DNA of 64,000 bases. Source: JAWKHR01 sp041394725 (lineage in GTDB: Bacteria > Acidobacteriota > Vicinamibacteria > Vicinamibacterales > SCN-69-37). The notes under the pieces were generated by a model. It ran no database searches and was not told where the DNA came from. It was given only the letters and a program-made list of their open reading frames with translations. Numbering within the stretch: position 1 is the stretch's first letter; every line of letters begins with the position of its first letter. This document shows, in pieces, positions 1-8,845 of the stretch. The DNA lies in the NCBI GenBank assembly GCA_041394725.1, contig JAWKHR010000021.1, forward strand, positions 1-64,000. Direction: 5' to 3'. The position numbers and the translations under genes were made by a program.

Positions 1-1009
1 GGAAATTCTGCCAGAAGTCCGGCACCGCGACCGCCACCGGCGCGGCGCCGTCCGACGTGAGAATCGGCGTGGCGCGGAGCCCGGAGGTCTCGGCCGTGCC
101 AGCGCGCACGCGGTAGCCGCGAAACTGCAGCGGGACCTGGTGGTCCCGGTTGACGTGCGCCGGGCTGCGCCAGCGCTCGCCGCCACTCGAATCCTGGTAC
201 AGCTCGACCGGGCGATCCACTGGCGCGGCGGGGGCGCCGCATTCGGTCGAGAGCGACAGCGGCGCCGAGGCATCGCGCGTCTCGACGTGCAGCGAGACGT
301 CCTTCAGCAGCAGCGAGCCGGCGCCGCCGAGATCCCAGAAGCCCCCCGGGTGTTCGGCGCTGCGGAGATTCCGGAGGCGCACGGACACGCGCACCGCCGC
401 CTGACCCGCGTACGCGTCGAGGCGCACCCAGGTGTCGAGGTCGGCCAGTTCGCCGTCGGGCGGCGCCATCCGGAGTCCGAGGCGCACGCGCAGGGGCCCC
501 TCGTCGATCACGGTCACGTCGCGCACCGCCAGCGTCCGCGTGGTGCCCGCGCGATCGGTGACCGTGAGCGTGACGGTGCGGAGGCCCGTGTCGTCGCTGG
601 TCCAGAGCGCCGGCCCCGGCGCGCAGCGGATGGACGTGGCGCCCGTGCGCACCCGCACCGCCCCGCCGGACTCGCGCGAGACGACGAGGACCTGGCCGGG
701 CGCGACGGCGGCGGCCGCGGGCGCCAGGTGATACGTGACGGCCCGATCCGGGTCGCCGGGATGATCGACCCGCGCGTCCACGAGCAGCCACCGCACCGAC
801 CCGTCCCGCCAGCGCTCGAGCGTGCGGGTCTGCACGGCCTGGGTGCGCCCGTCGGCGTCGGTCAGCGCCCACGCCCCGGCGTCGGCGAAGGCGGCTTCGG
901 GCAGCGGCACGCCGAACGTGACGGGTTCGCCGCGTCGCGCGACCGGCGCGGCGTCGGGCTGTCGTGGCCGAACGTGGATGGGAACGGGTCCGGGTGCTGG
1001 TCGATTCAT
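1..1009 (-). CDS. PcRGLX/YetA-like RIFT-barrel protein (partial, C-terminus off window)
   Basis: The gene runs off the left edge, so only about 336 N-terminal residues are visible. The start is the ATG at 1009, which overlaps the stop of the upstream glycosyltransferase (ATGA), a sign of translational coupling. The N-terminus reads MNRPAPGPVPIHV, then GEPVTFGVPLPEAAF and LERWRDGSVRWLLVDA. This resembles the first RIFT-barrel domain of the exo-rhamnogalacturonan lyase-like PcRGLX/YetA family, which acts on polysaccharides. No signal peptide is obvious. Its place at the end of a sugar-nucleotide and glycosyltransferase operon suggests exopolysaccharide modification or turnover. The catalytic region is not in the window, so activity is inferred. 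I assigned the family from memory of its motif. Confidence 0.6.
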   Translation of the reverse strand, partial: MNRPAPGPVPIHVRPRQPDAAPVARRGEPVTFGVPLPEAAFADAGAWALTDADGRTQAVQTRTLERWRDGSVRWLLVDARVDHPGDPDRAVTYHLAPAAAAVAPGQVLVVSRESGGAVRVRTGATSIRCAPGPALWTSDDTGLRTVTLTVTDRAGTTRTLAVRDVTVIDEGPLRVRLGLRMAPPDGELADLDTWVRLDAYAGQAAVRVSVRLRNLRSAEHPGGFWDLGGAGSLLLKDVSLHVETRDASAPLSLSTECGAPAAPVDRPVELYQDSSGGERWRSPAHVNRDHQVPLQFRGYRVRAGTAETSGLRATPILTSDGAAPVAVAVPDFWQNF

Positions 1010-2196
1010 GCGTCCGAGCGGGCTCCGGCGGCAGCCGACGTCGCCACGGGCTGCATGCGGGCGACGGCCTCGCGGGCGACCGACGCCCACGTGTGATGTT
1101 CGAGCACCCAGGCGCGGCCCGCGCGGCCCAGCTCACGCTGCCGGTCCGCGTCCGTCCACAGCGACACGAGGGCGTCGGCAAAGGCGGCCGGCGCGTCGGC
1201 CGTGACGACCGGCGACGCGCCGCGCAGCCCGCGGGCCGCCTTCGACGTCCCGACGATCGGCAGGCCGAGCGCGGCGGCCTCGAGCAGCTTGTTCTTGATG
1301 CCCGCGCCGGAGACGAACGGCAGCACCGTCACGGCGTGCCGGCGCACCGCGGCGCGCAGGTCTGGCAGGTTCGCCTCCAGCGTGATGCCGGGCTGGTTGA
1401 CGATCTCGCGCACCGCGTCGGTCGGCTGGAAGCCAATCACGGTGAACCGCGCGTCGGGCACCCGCCCGCGCACGGCGGGCCACACCTTGCCGCAGAACCA
1501 GTCGAGAGCCTGGATGTTCGGCCCGAAGTCCAGGCGGCCCCAGAACACCGCCGTGCGGGGTTCCGGCTGTTCGGTGCCCGGCCGGTAGAACTCGCCGTCC
1601 ACGCCGTTCGGCAGCACGTCGGCGTTCGGCACGCCCGCGATCCAGCGGATGGCCGCCCGGTCCGCGTCCGACACGACCCACACGCGATCGATCACGCGCC
1701 GGTGGGCCCGCTCGTACAGGCCCTTCACGAGAGCGGCGCGGAAGTCCTCGCGGAAGTGCCGGCTCCCTGGCCTGAGCTGCGACACGTGGTGCAGCACCCA
1801 CTCGTCCGCGGCATACCAGACGCGGACGGGACCGTCGATGGCAGGGAAGAAGGGCAGCGCATCGAGGCCGACGACCACGACGGCCTCGGCCCGCACCTGC
1901 CGCGCCGCGGCGCGCAGCGCCCGGACGTGCCCGTCGGGGACGCCCCAGTAGTTGCGGAACCGGTTCTGCAGCCGCGTGGCCGGGATCGGCGCCCCGTCAT
2001 CGAGCGCCGCGTCGTCGAGCCGGAAGCGCGCCGCGAGCGGCAGGCCGTCCAGCGCGCGGCCCAGCGGTTCGGTGACCGTCGCGAGCGACACCTCGTGGCC
2101 CTGGTCCGCGCAGGCCTTCATCATGTAGTAGGTGTGCACGTCGTGGCCGCTGGATCGCGGCCACACGAGCGAGTGCTTGGCAAAGAGGAGTCGCAT
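1006..2196 (-). CDS. Glycosyltransferase family 4 (GT-B fold)
   Basis: This 396-residue protein has the GT-B pattern of family 4 transferases. The N-terminus MRLLFAKHSLVWPRSSGHDVHTYY is an acceptor-side Rossmann domain. The C-terminal half has GRLDFGPNIQALDWF, the segment VLPFVSGAGIKNKLLEAAALG with its conserved acidic residue (the E of KLLEA), and ends with a helix (WASVAREAVARM). It resembles the transferases found beside PEP-CTERM/EpsH exopolysaccharide loci. It would add one sugar to a lipid-linked or nascent chain at the cytoplasmic membrane face. It lies 3 bp after the GT2 gene and overlaps the next gene by 4 bp. Donor and acceptor are unknown. Confidence 0.85.
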   Translation of the reverse strand: MRLLFAKHSLVWPRSSGHDVHTYYMMKACADQGHEVSLATVTEPLGRALDGLPLAARFRLDDAALDDGAPIPATRLQNRFRNYWGVPDGHVRALRAAARQVRAEAVVVVGLDALPFFPAIDGPVRVWYAADEWVLHHVSQLRPGSRHFREDFRAALVKGLYERAHRRVIDRVWVVSDADRAAIRWIAGVPNADVLPNGVDGEFYRPGTEQPEPRTAVFWGRLDFGPNIQALDWFCGKVWPAVRGRVPDARFTVIGFQPTDAVREIVNQPGITLEANLPDLRAAVRRHAVTVLPFVSGAGIKNKLLEAAALGLPIVGTSKAARGLRGASPVVTADAPAAFADALVSLWTDADRQRELGRAGRAWVLEHHTWASVAREAVARMQPVATSAAAGARSDA

Positions 2197-2199
2197 GGA

Positions 2200-3222
2200 T
2201 CACCGGCTCGAGGGGGACATCGGCGACGCCTGGCCCGCGGCGGCCGCCTCGCGCGCGTCGGCCTCGAGGACCGCGCGGACGGCGTCCGGCCGGTCCACGC
2301 CCGGCACGACCAGGTACTTCAGCCAGTGCCCCCAGGCGCTGGCGCGCGCCCGCAGGCCCATCAGGAAATAGGCGGCGTTCGCCCGGCTCGGCCGGCGCAT
2401 CGTCGAGAGGATGCCGACGTCGCGCAGGAACGTGAGGCGCAGCGCCGCGCCGCCCCGGCCGAAGGGCCCGAAGTGCTTCAGGTACAGGTAGAGCGTGTTG
2501 CGGATGGCGTTCAGGTGCCAGCGGAGCGAGACCTCGCTCATGTCCGGCCGGGGCTTGGCGAGGTGCGTCGCGACCATCGCCGGATGGTAGACCACCTTCA
2601 GGCCGTGCCGCCGGATCGACAGGCAGTGATCGGTCTCGATCCGGTTGCCGCTGCTGTAGGGCTGCGCGAGCAGCGTCCGGTCGTTCAGGCCGGCGCGGTC
2701 GAGCGCCTCGCGCGTGAAGACGTAGCAGAAACCGTAGACGTGCTCGACCTCGATTGGCGCGCCGCAGTCCACGTCGAAGTTCGCGACGACGTCGCCCCGC
2801 GCCGTGAGGCGCCCGATGCCCTCGCCCTCCCGGATGTAGCCCTTCTCGATGGCGCGGCACCCGACGCACCCGATCGACGGGTCCTCGTCGAGCAGCTCGT
2901 CGCAACGCCGGAAGAGATCCACCGCCGGCCGGGCGTCGTCGTTGAGGATCACGATCCGGTCGCCGCGGCTCTCGACCAGCCCACGATTGACGGAGAAGCC
3001 GTAGCCGCGGTTCTTCACGTTGACGAAGTAGCGGATCGCCAGCCGGTCCATGAACGGCTCGGCCGCCGCGCGCGTGTGCTCGGCCGGGCCGCCGTTGTCG
3101 ATGATGACCACCTCGAGCCGGTCGTGCGGGTAGTCGAGCGCGATCAGGCTCTCCAGGCACTCGGCGAGCGACTCGCCCCGCCGGAAGGTGGGGATGACGA
3201 TCGAGTAGCGCGGCGTCGTCAT
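2200..3222 (-). CDS. Glycosyltransferase family 2 (GT-A fold)
   Basis: The start is the ATG at 3222, which overlaps the stop of the upstream SDR gene (ATGA), giving 340 residues. The N-terminus MTTPRYSIVIPTFRRGESLAECLESL is typical of GT2. It is followed by VVIIDNGGP and by IVILNDDARP, whose DD is the metal- and nucleotide-binding motif. YGFCYVFTREALDRAGL fits the acceptor region. The C-terminal third (RWHLNAIRNTLYLYLKHFGP) is basic and may associate with the membrane. It probably extends the repeat unit of the polysaccharide made by this locus. The linkage cannot be told from sequence. Confidence 0.88.
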   Translation of the reverse strand: MTTPRYSIVIPTFRRGESLAECLESLIALDYPHDRLEVVIIDNGGPAEHTRAAAEPFMDRLAIRYFVNVKNRGYGFSVNRGLVESRGDRIVILNDDARPAVDLFRRCDELLDEDPSIGCVGCRAIEKGYIREGEGIGRLTARGDVVANFDVDCGAPIEVEHVYGFCYVFTREALDRAGLNDRTLLAQPYSSGNRIETDHCLSIRRHGLKVVYHPAMVATHLAKPRPDMSEVSLRWHLNAIRNTLYLYLKHFGPFGRGGAALRLTFLRDVGILSTMRRPSRANAAYFLMGLRARASAWGHWLKYLVVPGVDRPDAVRAVLEADAREAAAAGQASPMSPSSR

Positions 3223-4148
3223 GCGCCGCTCCGGGCCGGGCCGGCCGCCTGATGGGCACGCCACCAGGCGATCGTGCGGTCGAGGCCGGCGTCCAGGTCG
3301 ATCGCCGGCCGCCAGTCGAGCGCGGCGGCGAGCCGCGTGGTGTCGGCCACGACGAGCGGCGTGTCGGTCGGCGCCGGCGGGATCGCGCCAAGCCGGATGA
3401 GGTCGGGCCGGCCGATCCGCTCCCCGATGCGCGTCACGATCTCGCGCAGCGCGACCGCCTGGCCGGACGCGACGTTGACCGGGCCGGTGACGTCGGACGC
3501 GAGCAGCCGCACGAACACGTCGGCCACGTCGTCGGCGTGCAGGTAGTCGCGCACCTGGCGCCCGTGCGAGCAGCGCGCCGGCTCGCCGGCGATCAGGGCA
3601 CGAATGACGGACGGCACGAGCCGGTCCGGGTGCTCCCATGGGCCGTAGAGGAAGAAGATGCGGCCCCACGCCGTCGTGAAGCCGTCGTCGGCGGACATCG
3701 CGTCGGCCAGCAGCCGGAGCGCGTTCTTGCACGTGCCGTACAGCGTGTGTGGCGTCGTCGGCGTGCGCGCCTCGGAGCAGTAGCCGTACTGCCAGTCGTA
3801 CTCGAGGCACGACCCCGCCCCGACGACGCGCGTGCCGCCCGCCTCGCGGAACCGCCGGAACAGGCCGAGGCTCGCTTCGACCCACGCCAGGTTGTCCGGC
3901 GCGGCCGCCCAGCGGCCGGGCGCGATGTACCAGGCCAGGTGGAGCAGGTGCGACGCCTCCGCCCGGCGGACGACCTCGGCGGTCGCGGCCGGGTCGAGCA
4001 GGTCGGCCTGGTGCCAGGTCGTGCGCCCGGCCTCGTACGGCGCCTGCCGTGACGCGACGGCGTGGACGTCCCATCCGTCGGCCTCGAGCCGCGGCAGGAC
4101 GTGACGTCCGACGCACCCCGTCGCGCCGGTGACGAGGACCCGCTTCAC
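3219..4148 (-). CDS. NAD(P)-dependent SDR sugar epimerase/reductase
   Basis: This 309-residue extended SDR starts MKRVLVTGATGCVGRHVLPRL, with the TGxxGxxG dinucleotide motif at the extreme N-terminus. I chose the GTG at 4148 because it overlaps the upstream stop as GTGA and gives this standard start. An ATG at 4166 would add six residues (MAGLPG). The active site is visible as YGTCKNALRLL (YxxxK). Later come VRDYLHADDVADVFVRLL and GPVNVASG, normal for sugar-nucleotide epimerases and reductases. It sits directly after a 3,5-epimerase and a 4,6-dehydratase, so it may perform the final C4 reduction or an epimerisation of a 4-keto-6-deoxy sugar. The exact reaction is inferred. Confidence 0.8.
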   Translation of the reverse strand: MKRVLVTGATGCVGRHVLPRLEADGWDVHAVASRQAPYEAGRTTWHQADLLDPAATAEVVRRAEASHLLHLAWYIAPGRWAAAPDNLAWVEASLGLFRRFREAGGTRVVGAGSCLEYDWQYGYCSEARTPTTPHTLYGTCKNALRLLADAMSADDGFTTAWGRIFFLYGPWEHPDRLVPSVIRALIAGEPARCSHGRQVRDYLHADDVADVFVRLLASDVTGPVNVASGQAVALREIVTRIGERIGRPDLIRLGAIPPAPTDTPLVVADTTRLAAALDWRPAIDLDAGLDRTIAWWRAHQAAGPARSGA

Positions 4149-4675
4149 GCCGGGAAGTCCGGCCATGCCTGGTCCTTCGGGGAGATGACCTCCGGCGCGA
4201 TCGGCCACTCGATGCCGAAGGCCGGGTCGTTCCAGCGGATGCCGCCTTCGGCCTCGGGGGTGTAGACGTGGGTGACCGGATAGACCACTTCCGCGCCGTC
4301 CTCGAGCGTGAGGTAGCCGTGGGCGCAGCCCTCCGGCACGTACAGCATGCGGCGGTTGTCGGCCGAGAGCGTCACGCCGGTCCAGCGCCGGTAGGTCGGC
4401 GAGCCCGGGCGCAGGTCCACGGCCACGTCGAAGACGGATCCGCGGATGCACCGCGCCAGCTTGACCTCGGCGGCCTCGCCGGCCTGGTAGTGCAGGCCGC
4501 GCAGGGTGCCGCGATGCGCGCTGAACGAGTCGTTGAACTCGACGAAGTCGGCCTTGAGGCCGCGCGCCTCGAACGCGTGGCGCGACCAGACGCGCGCGAA
4601 GAAGCCGCGCTCGTCCCCCCTGGGCTCGAGGTCGACGACGAACGCGCCGGCCACGGCCGTCTCGGTGAAGCGCAT
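4145..4675 (-). CDS. rfbC: RmlC-like dTDP/CDP-4-keto-6-deoxyhexose 3,5-epimerase
   Basis: This 176-residue cupin matches the length of RmlC. The start ATG at 4675 shares its A with the upstream TGA. Family landmarks in order are RGDERGFFARVW, FNDSFSAHRGTLRGLHYQ (catalytic His), FDVAVDLRPGSPTYRRW (Asp of the His-Asp pair), MLYVPEGCAHGYLTLED, YTPEAEGGIRWND with the catalytic-type Tyr, and GIEWP. All key positions appear intact. The classical enzyme epimerises C3 and C5 of dTDP-4-keto-6-deoxyglucose. Here the neighbours make a CDP-linked keto sugar, so the natural substrate may be CDP-4-keto-6-deoxyglucose. That is inference from context only. No dTDP-specific rmlA or rmlB lies in the window. 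Confidence 0.9.
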   Translation of the reverse strand: MRFTETAVAGAFVVDLEPRGDERGFFARVWSRHAFEARGLKADFVEFNDSFSAHRGTLRGLHYQAGEAAEVKLARCIRGSVFDVAVDLRPGSPTYRRWTGVTLSADNRRMLYVPEGCAHGYLTLEDGAEVVYPVTHVYTPEAEGGIRWNDPAFGIEWPIAPEVISPKDQAWPDFPA

Positions 4676-5673
4676 CAGCGCGCCTCCGCGGGCTCCGCCG
4701 TGGGCGTCTCGAAGAAGCGCCGGTACCAGGCGATCGTGGGGACGAGCCCCTCGCGGAGCCCGTGTCGCGCGGTCCAGCCGAGCCGCTGGCGCGCGCGCGT
4801 CGAGTCGAGGTACTGGTCGAGGATCTCCGCGCGCACCTGGTCGAGCACGAGCGGCGCCAGATCCTGCCGGCCCATCAGGTCCTGGATCAGCGCGGTGATC
4901 TCCAGCACGTTCACGCGCGTCTCCGGGCTGAAGTTGAACGCCTCGCCCCGCACCCCGGCGTCCTGGCACCGCTCGGCCAGGGTCAGGTAGGCGTCCACGA
5001 CGTCGTCCACGTAGATGTAGTCGCGCGTGAACAGGCCGTTGCTGCGGATGATCGGCCGCTCACCGCGGAGCAGGCTGCGGATCGTGCCGGGGACGATGCG
5101 GCTCCAGTTCAGGTCGCCGCCGCCGTAGATGTTGCCGCACCGGGCCACGGTCACGGGCAGTTCGTAGGTGTGCGCGTAGGTCAGCGCCAGCAGGTCGGTG
5201 CAGCTCTTGCTGACGTCGTAGGGGTGCCGGCCGTTGGCCGGCATGTCCTCGGTGTAGGGCAGCGACGGGCCGTCGCCGTAGGCCTTGTCGCTGCTGGCCA
5301 CGACGACGCGCGAGACGAGGCCGCGGTGGACGCGGCACGCCTCGAGCAGGTTGTAGGTGCCGCGGATGTTCGCCTCGAACGTCGGCAGCGGCGACCGCAG
5401 CGCCACGCTGACGATCGGCTGGGCGCCCAGGTGGAACACCGTGTCGATCTCGTGGTCGTTGATCGCGCGCTCGAGCGTCTCGTAGTCCTCGAGGCGGCCG
5501 TTCACGACGCTCGTCCGGTGGATGGTGCCGCTGCGCACGAGCTCGCTCTGCGGGTCCCAGTCGCGTACGAGCGTCACCACGCGCGCGCCGCGCTCCAGCA
5601 GCCGTGCCACCAGCCACGAGCCCACGATGCCGGTGGCGCCGGTGACGAAGGCCCGCCGTTCCGACCAGTTCAT
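4675..5673 (-). CDS. rfbG: CDP-glucose 4,6-dehydratase-like SDR
   Basis: This 332-residue SDR begins MNWSERRAFVTGATGIVGSWL, with the GSWL extension of the nucleotide-binding loop typical of CDP-glucose 4,6-dehydratases. It continues with VFHLGAQPIVSVALRSPLP, TFEANIRGTYNLLEACR, the SDKAYGD segment of the catalytic triad and HPYDVSKSCTDLLA (YxxxK). It should convert CDP-glucose to CDP-4-keto-6-deoxyglucose with bound NAD+. The ATG at 5673 overlaps the stop of the cytidylyltransferase that would supply CDP-glucose. GDP-mannose dehydratase is the main alternative. The adjacent cytidylyltransferase favours the CDP assignment. Confidence 0.85.
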   Translation of the reverse strand: MNWSERRAFVTGATGIVGSWLVARLLERGARVVTLVRDWDPQSELVRSGTIHRTSVVNGRLEDYETLERAINDHEIDTVFHLGAQPIVSVALRSPLPTFEANIRGTYNLLEACRVHRGLVSRVVVASSDKAYGDGPSLPYTEDMPANGRHPYDVSKSCTDLLALTYAHTYELPVTVARCGNIYGGGDLNWSRIVPGTIRSLLRGERPIIRSNGLFTRDYIYVDDVVDAYLTLAERCQDAGVRGEAFNFSPETRVNVLEITALIQDLMGRQDLAPLVLDQVRAEILDQYLDSTRARQRLGWTARHGLREGLVPTIAWYRRFFETPTAEPAEAR

Positions 5674-6443
5674 GCCCACACGTTCCACGGTGCGTTGCCC
5701 TTTTCCCAGAGGTCCTCGAGCAGCCGGCGCTCGCGGAGCGTGTCCATGGCCTGCCAGAAGCCGCCGTGACGGAACGCCATCAACTGGCCGTCCGCCGCGA
5801 GCCGCTCCATCGGCGCGCGTTCCCAGATCGTGCGGTCGTCCTCGAGGTACCCGAGGACGCGGCGATCGAGGACGAAGAAGCCGCCGTTGATCCAGCCCTC
5901 GCCGGTCTGCGGCTTCTCGGTGAACTCGGCGACGGCGTCGCCGTCGAAGATGATGCCGCCGAACCGCGCGGGCGGCCGGACCGTCGTCACCGTCGCGAGC
6001 CGGCCGTGCGACTCGTGGAAGCGTCGCAGGGCGCCGAGGTCCACGTCCGCCAGGCCGTCGCCGTAGGTCATCATGAACGTCTGGTCCCCGCCCAGCCAGC
6101 GCTCGAGGCGCCGGAGCCGGCCGCCGGTCTGCGTGTGCAGGCCGGTCTCGACCAGGTGCACCTTCCACCGCGGCTGGCGCCCGTCGTGCACGGTGGTCGC
6201 GCCGCTCGACAGGTCCACGGTGATGTCGTTGTTCACCGCGTAGAAGTTGAGGAAGTACTCCTTGATGACCTCGCCCTTGTAGCCCAGCGCAATCACGAAT
6301 TCGTCCACGCCATGGTGGGCGTAGATGTGCATGATGTGCCAGAGGATCGGCTTGCCGCCGATCTCGACCATGGGCTTGGGCTTGAGAACGGTCTCTTCCG
6401 ACAGACGGGATCCGAGGCCTCCCGCGAGGATGATGGCTTTCAT
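5670..6443 (-). CDS. rfbF: Glucose-1-phosphate cytidylyltransferase
   Basis: This 257-residue nucleotidyltransferase starts at the ATG at 6443 with MKAIILAGGLGSRLSEETVL, followed by KPKPMVEIGGKPILWHIM. The GGxGxRL-(x)n-KP signature and the HIMHIYAHHGVDEFVIALGYKG segment are typical of RfbF. GDGLADVD holds the metal-binding Asp, and RPPARFGG and GWINGGFFVLDRRVL are further family blocks. It forms CDP-glucose from CTP and glucose-1-phosphate and so commits sugar to the CDP branch. It is the first gene of the tightly overlapped seven-gene sugar run, 111 bp downstream of the PrsT-like gene. That gap may hold an internal promoter, but I could not pick one out. Confidence 0.93.
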   Translation of the reverse strand: MKAIILAGGLGSRLSEETVLKPKPMVEIGGKPILWHIMHIYAHHGVDEFVIALGYKGEVIKEYFLNFYAVNNDITVDLSSGATTVHDGRQPRWKVHLVETGLHTQTGGRLRRLERWLGGDQTFMMTYGDGLADVDLGALRRFHESHGRLATVTTVRPPARFGGIIFDGDAVAEFTEKPQTGEGWINGGFFVLDRRVLGYLEDDRTIWERAPMERLAADGQLMAFRHGGFWQAMDTLRERRLLEDLWEKGNAPWNVWA

Positions 6444-6554
6444 GGTGCGTCGAACTCCCGGGCGAACGGATTCCCTCTCATTCCCTGGTGTATCGGCTGC
6501 TGGCGCGCCGGGCGATACCACGTCGAACCCGGGCCGCGGGGCCCGCCGCCGGCG

Positions 6555-8834
6555 TCAGGGACGGCCGCCGATCCGCGCCAGCGTCTCGCGCGCCTCGGCG
6601 GCGCCGTCGACGTTCGGGTCGATCTCGAGCGCACGCAGCAGCGAGGCGCGCGCCTTCGCGTTCTCGCCCGCTTTGGCATACGCCATCCCCAGGTGGAGAT
6701 GCGACCCGGCGGCGCGCGGCCCGTTCTTCACGCTCAACTCGAGGTGCCGGATCGCCTGCGGCAGCAGGTTCCGCTGGTAGTAGATCCAGCCGAGCGTGTC
6801 GTTCACGTTGGGTTCGTCGGGCAGGCTCCGCTGGGCCGTCTGCGCGAGCTGCAGCGCCACGTCCAGGTTGCGGTGCTCGCTCACGTAGATCCAGGCGAGG
6901 TTGTTCGCGGCGACCGGCGCCGACGGATCGATGGCGAGCACCTTCTCGTACTGCGCCGCGGCGTCGGCCGGGCGCTTCTGGTAGTCGAGCAGCATGCCGA
7001 GCATGGTGTTGTAGCCGACCGACTTCGGGTCCAGCTCGATCAGGCGCTCGAACTGCTGCTGCGCCTCGGGCACGCGCCGCTGGGCGAGGTACAGCTGCGC
7101 CAGCATGCCGTAGGCCTGCAGGCGCGCGGGTTCCTGTTCGATCGCCTTCTTGAGCAGCTCCTCGGCCCGCGGCATGTCGCCCGTCGTGGCGTAGGTCCGG
7201 CCCGCGAGCATGAGCAGGCCCACCGAAGGCGTCCCGCCCTCGAGCGCCGCCTCGATGCGCGTGATCGCCTCCGTCCGGCGGCCCGCCGCCAGGTCCACCT
7301 GGATCAGGCCGGCCAGCGCCTCGAGGTCGTTCGGCGCCATGGTCGCCGACTTCTCGAACGATGAGGCTGCGGCGTCGAGGTTCCGGTCCGCGAGCTGCTG
7401 GGCGGCGAGCAGGTTCATGACGACGGGGGCGTTCGGGTACTCGCGGCGCAGCGCGGCGATGTCGCGCCGGGCCGTCGCGACGTCGCCCTTCATCAGCGCG
7501 ACCCGGACGAGCACCACCCGCGCCTCGGGGTTCCCGGGCGCGATCGCCAGGGCCTGCCGGGCGTAGGTGGCGGCCGGGTCGGTGTCGCCCATCGAGAGAT
7601 AGAGGTTCGCGAGCGCCACCGCCGCGCCGAGCGGACGCGGCTGCAGCTTCATCACCTGCTCGAACGCCGCGATCGCCTCGGCCTTCCGGTCCTTCAGGCG
7701 CTCCACACCGCCGATGACCGCGTAGGCGCCGGCGGCCGCCGGGGTGTTCGGTGCATCGGTCACGATGGCGTTCGCGTCGGCCACGGCCTCGTCGCGCCGG
7801 CCATCGAGCAGCTCGATGCGCGCCCGGAGCAGGCGGGCCTGGGTCTCGCGCGGCTTCGCCTCGAGCAGGGTGTTGAGCCGGTCGAGCGCAGCCGCCCGCA
7901 GCCCTTCCGACGTCTCGATGGCCGCCAGCCGCATCGTCGCCGCGGTGCCCGCGCGCTCCTCCGACGTCATCTCGTTGAGGATCTTCCGCGCATCGTCGTT
8001 GCGACGGACGGCGACGTAGTAGTCGGCCAGCGCGAACTTCGCGTCGGGCGTGGTCGAGGCGTCGGCCAGCGCCTGGAAGTACGGTTCGGCCTCGGCGCCC
8101 CGGCCCGACGCCAGGTAGAAGGTGCCAAGCGCGCGATTCGCCGTTGAGTTCTTCGGATCGATGGCCAGCGCCGCCTTGAAGGCCGCCTCGGCGTCCTGCC
8201 GGCGGTCCGCCGACCACAGGAAGCCGGCCAGCGCCAGTTGCGCCCGGATCGAGTCCGGCGCCGCCGCCACCGCCTGGCGGAACGCCTGCTCCGCCCTGGC
8301 GCGGTCGCCCTTGGCGAGCTGCACGACGCCCAGACTCACGTAGGCATCGTCCTGATCCGGGTTGAGCGCGATGGCCTGCTGGTATTCCTTCAGCGCCGCG
8401 TCGAAGTCGCGCAGGTTCGCCAGCGAATTGCCGAGCAGGACCTGCGCATCCGCGTTCTTCGGATCGGCCTCGAGCGCCTTCTGCGCGCGGGCGCGCGCGT
8501 CCTCGAACGCACCGCTGGCCAGCAGCAGCTCTCCCGCCTTGATCTGCGTTGCCGCGTTGTCCGGCTGCAGGTCGGCAGCCCGCACGAGCTGGTCGAGGGC
8601 GTTGCGGCGGTCGCCGATCTTCAGGTAGAGGTCGCTCAGCGTCAGCCGGACGTCCGCGCGGCGCGGATCGATCTGCAGCGCCAGCCGGTACTCGAGCGCG
8701 CCCTCGGCGAGCTTGTCGCCCGCCACGTACGCCTCCGCCTGGCGGACGTGATCGTCGAAGGTGGGCTTCGAGCAGGCGGCGACCGACGAGGCGAGGATCA
8801 GCGTGACGAGCGTGCGACGGAACATCTGGGACAT
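6555..8834 (-). CDS. prsT: PrsT-like TPR lipoprotein of the exosortase/EPS system
   Basis: This 759-residue protein has a lipoprotein signal peptide (FRRTLVTLILASSVAAC, predicted lipidated Cys near residue 21) and is otherwise almost entirely TPR repeats. Helical pairs with A..L...D/NP spacing recur from about residue 30 to the end, for example ALKEYQQAIALNPDQDDAYV and AAQYEKVLAIDPSAPVAANN. I chose the ATG at 8834 because AGAAGG lies six bases upstream. An in-frame ATG at 8840 is less well placed. The family (PEP-CTERM-system TPR lipoprotein) accompanies exosortase A in many EPS producers and is thought to scaffold export at the outer membrane. It begins 11 bp after epsI, consistent with one transcript. 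Confidence 0.85.
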   Translation of the reverse strand: MSQMFRRTLVTLILASSVAACSKPTFDDHVRQAEAYVAGDKLAEGALEYRLALQIDPRRADVRLTLSDLYLKIGDRRNALDQLVRAADLQPDNAATQIKAGELLLASGAFEDARARAQKALEADPKNADAQVLLGNSLANLRDFDAALKEYQQAIALNPDQDDAYVSLGVVQLAKGDRARAEQAFRQAVAAAPDSIRAQLALAGFLWSADRRQDAEAAFKAALAIDPKNSTANRALGTFYLASGRGAEAEPYFQALADASTTPDAKFALADYYVAVRRNDDARKILNEMTSEERAGTAATMRLAAIETSEGLRAAALDRLNTLLEAKPRETQARLLRARIELLDGRRDEAVADANAIVTDAPNTPAAAGAYAVIGGVERLKDRKAEAIAAFEQVMKLQPRPLGAAVALANLYLSMGDTDPAATYARQALAIAPGNPEARVVLVRVALMKGDVATARRDIAALRREYPNAPVVMNLLAAQQLADRNLDAAASSFEKSATMAPNDLEALAGLIQVDLAAGRRTEAITRIEAALEGGTPSVGLLMLAGRTYATTGDMPRAEELLKKAIEQEPARLQAYGMLAQLYLAQRRVPEAQQQFERLIELDPKSVGYNTMLGMLLDYQKRPADAAAQYEKVLAIDPSAPVAANNLAWIYVSEHRNLDVALQLAQTAQRSLPDEPNVNDTLGWIYYQRNLLPQAIRHLELSVKNGPRAAGSHLHLGMAYAKAGENAKARASLLRALEIDPNVDGAAEARETLARIGGRP

Positions 8835-8845
8835 GACCATCCTTC

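Noticed and set aside
964..3252. A 762-codon plus-strand reading frame
   Set aside because: It is opposite two well-supported glycosyltransferase genes. Its translation is Arg/His/Ala-rich with no domain pattern, as expected from the complement of high-GC coding DNA.
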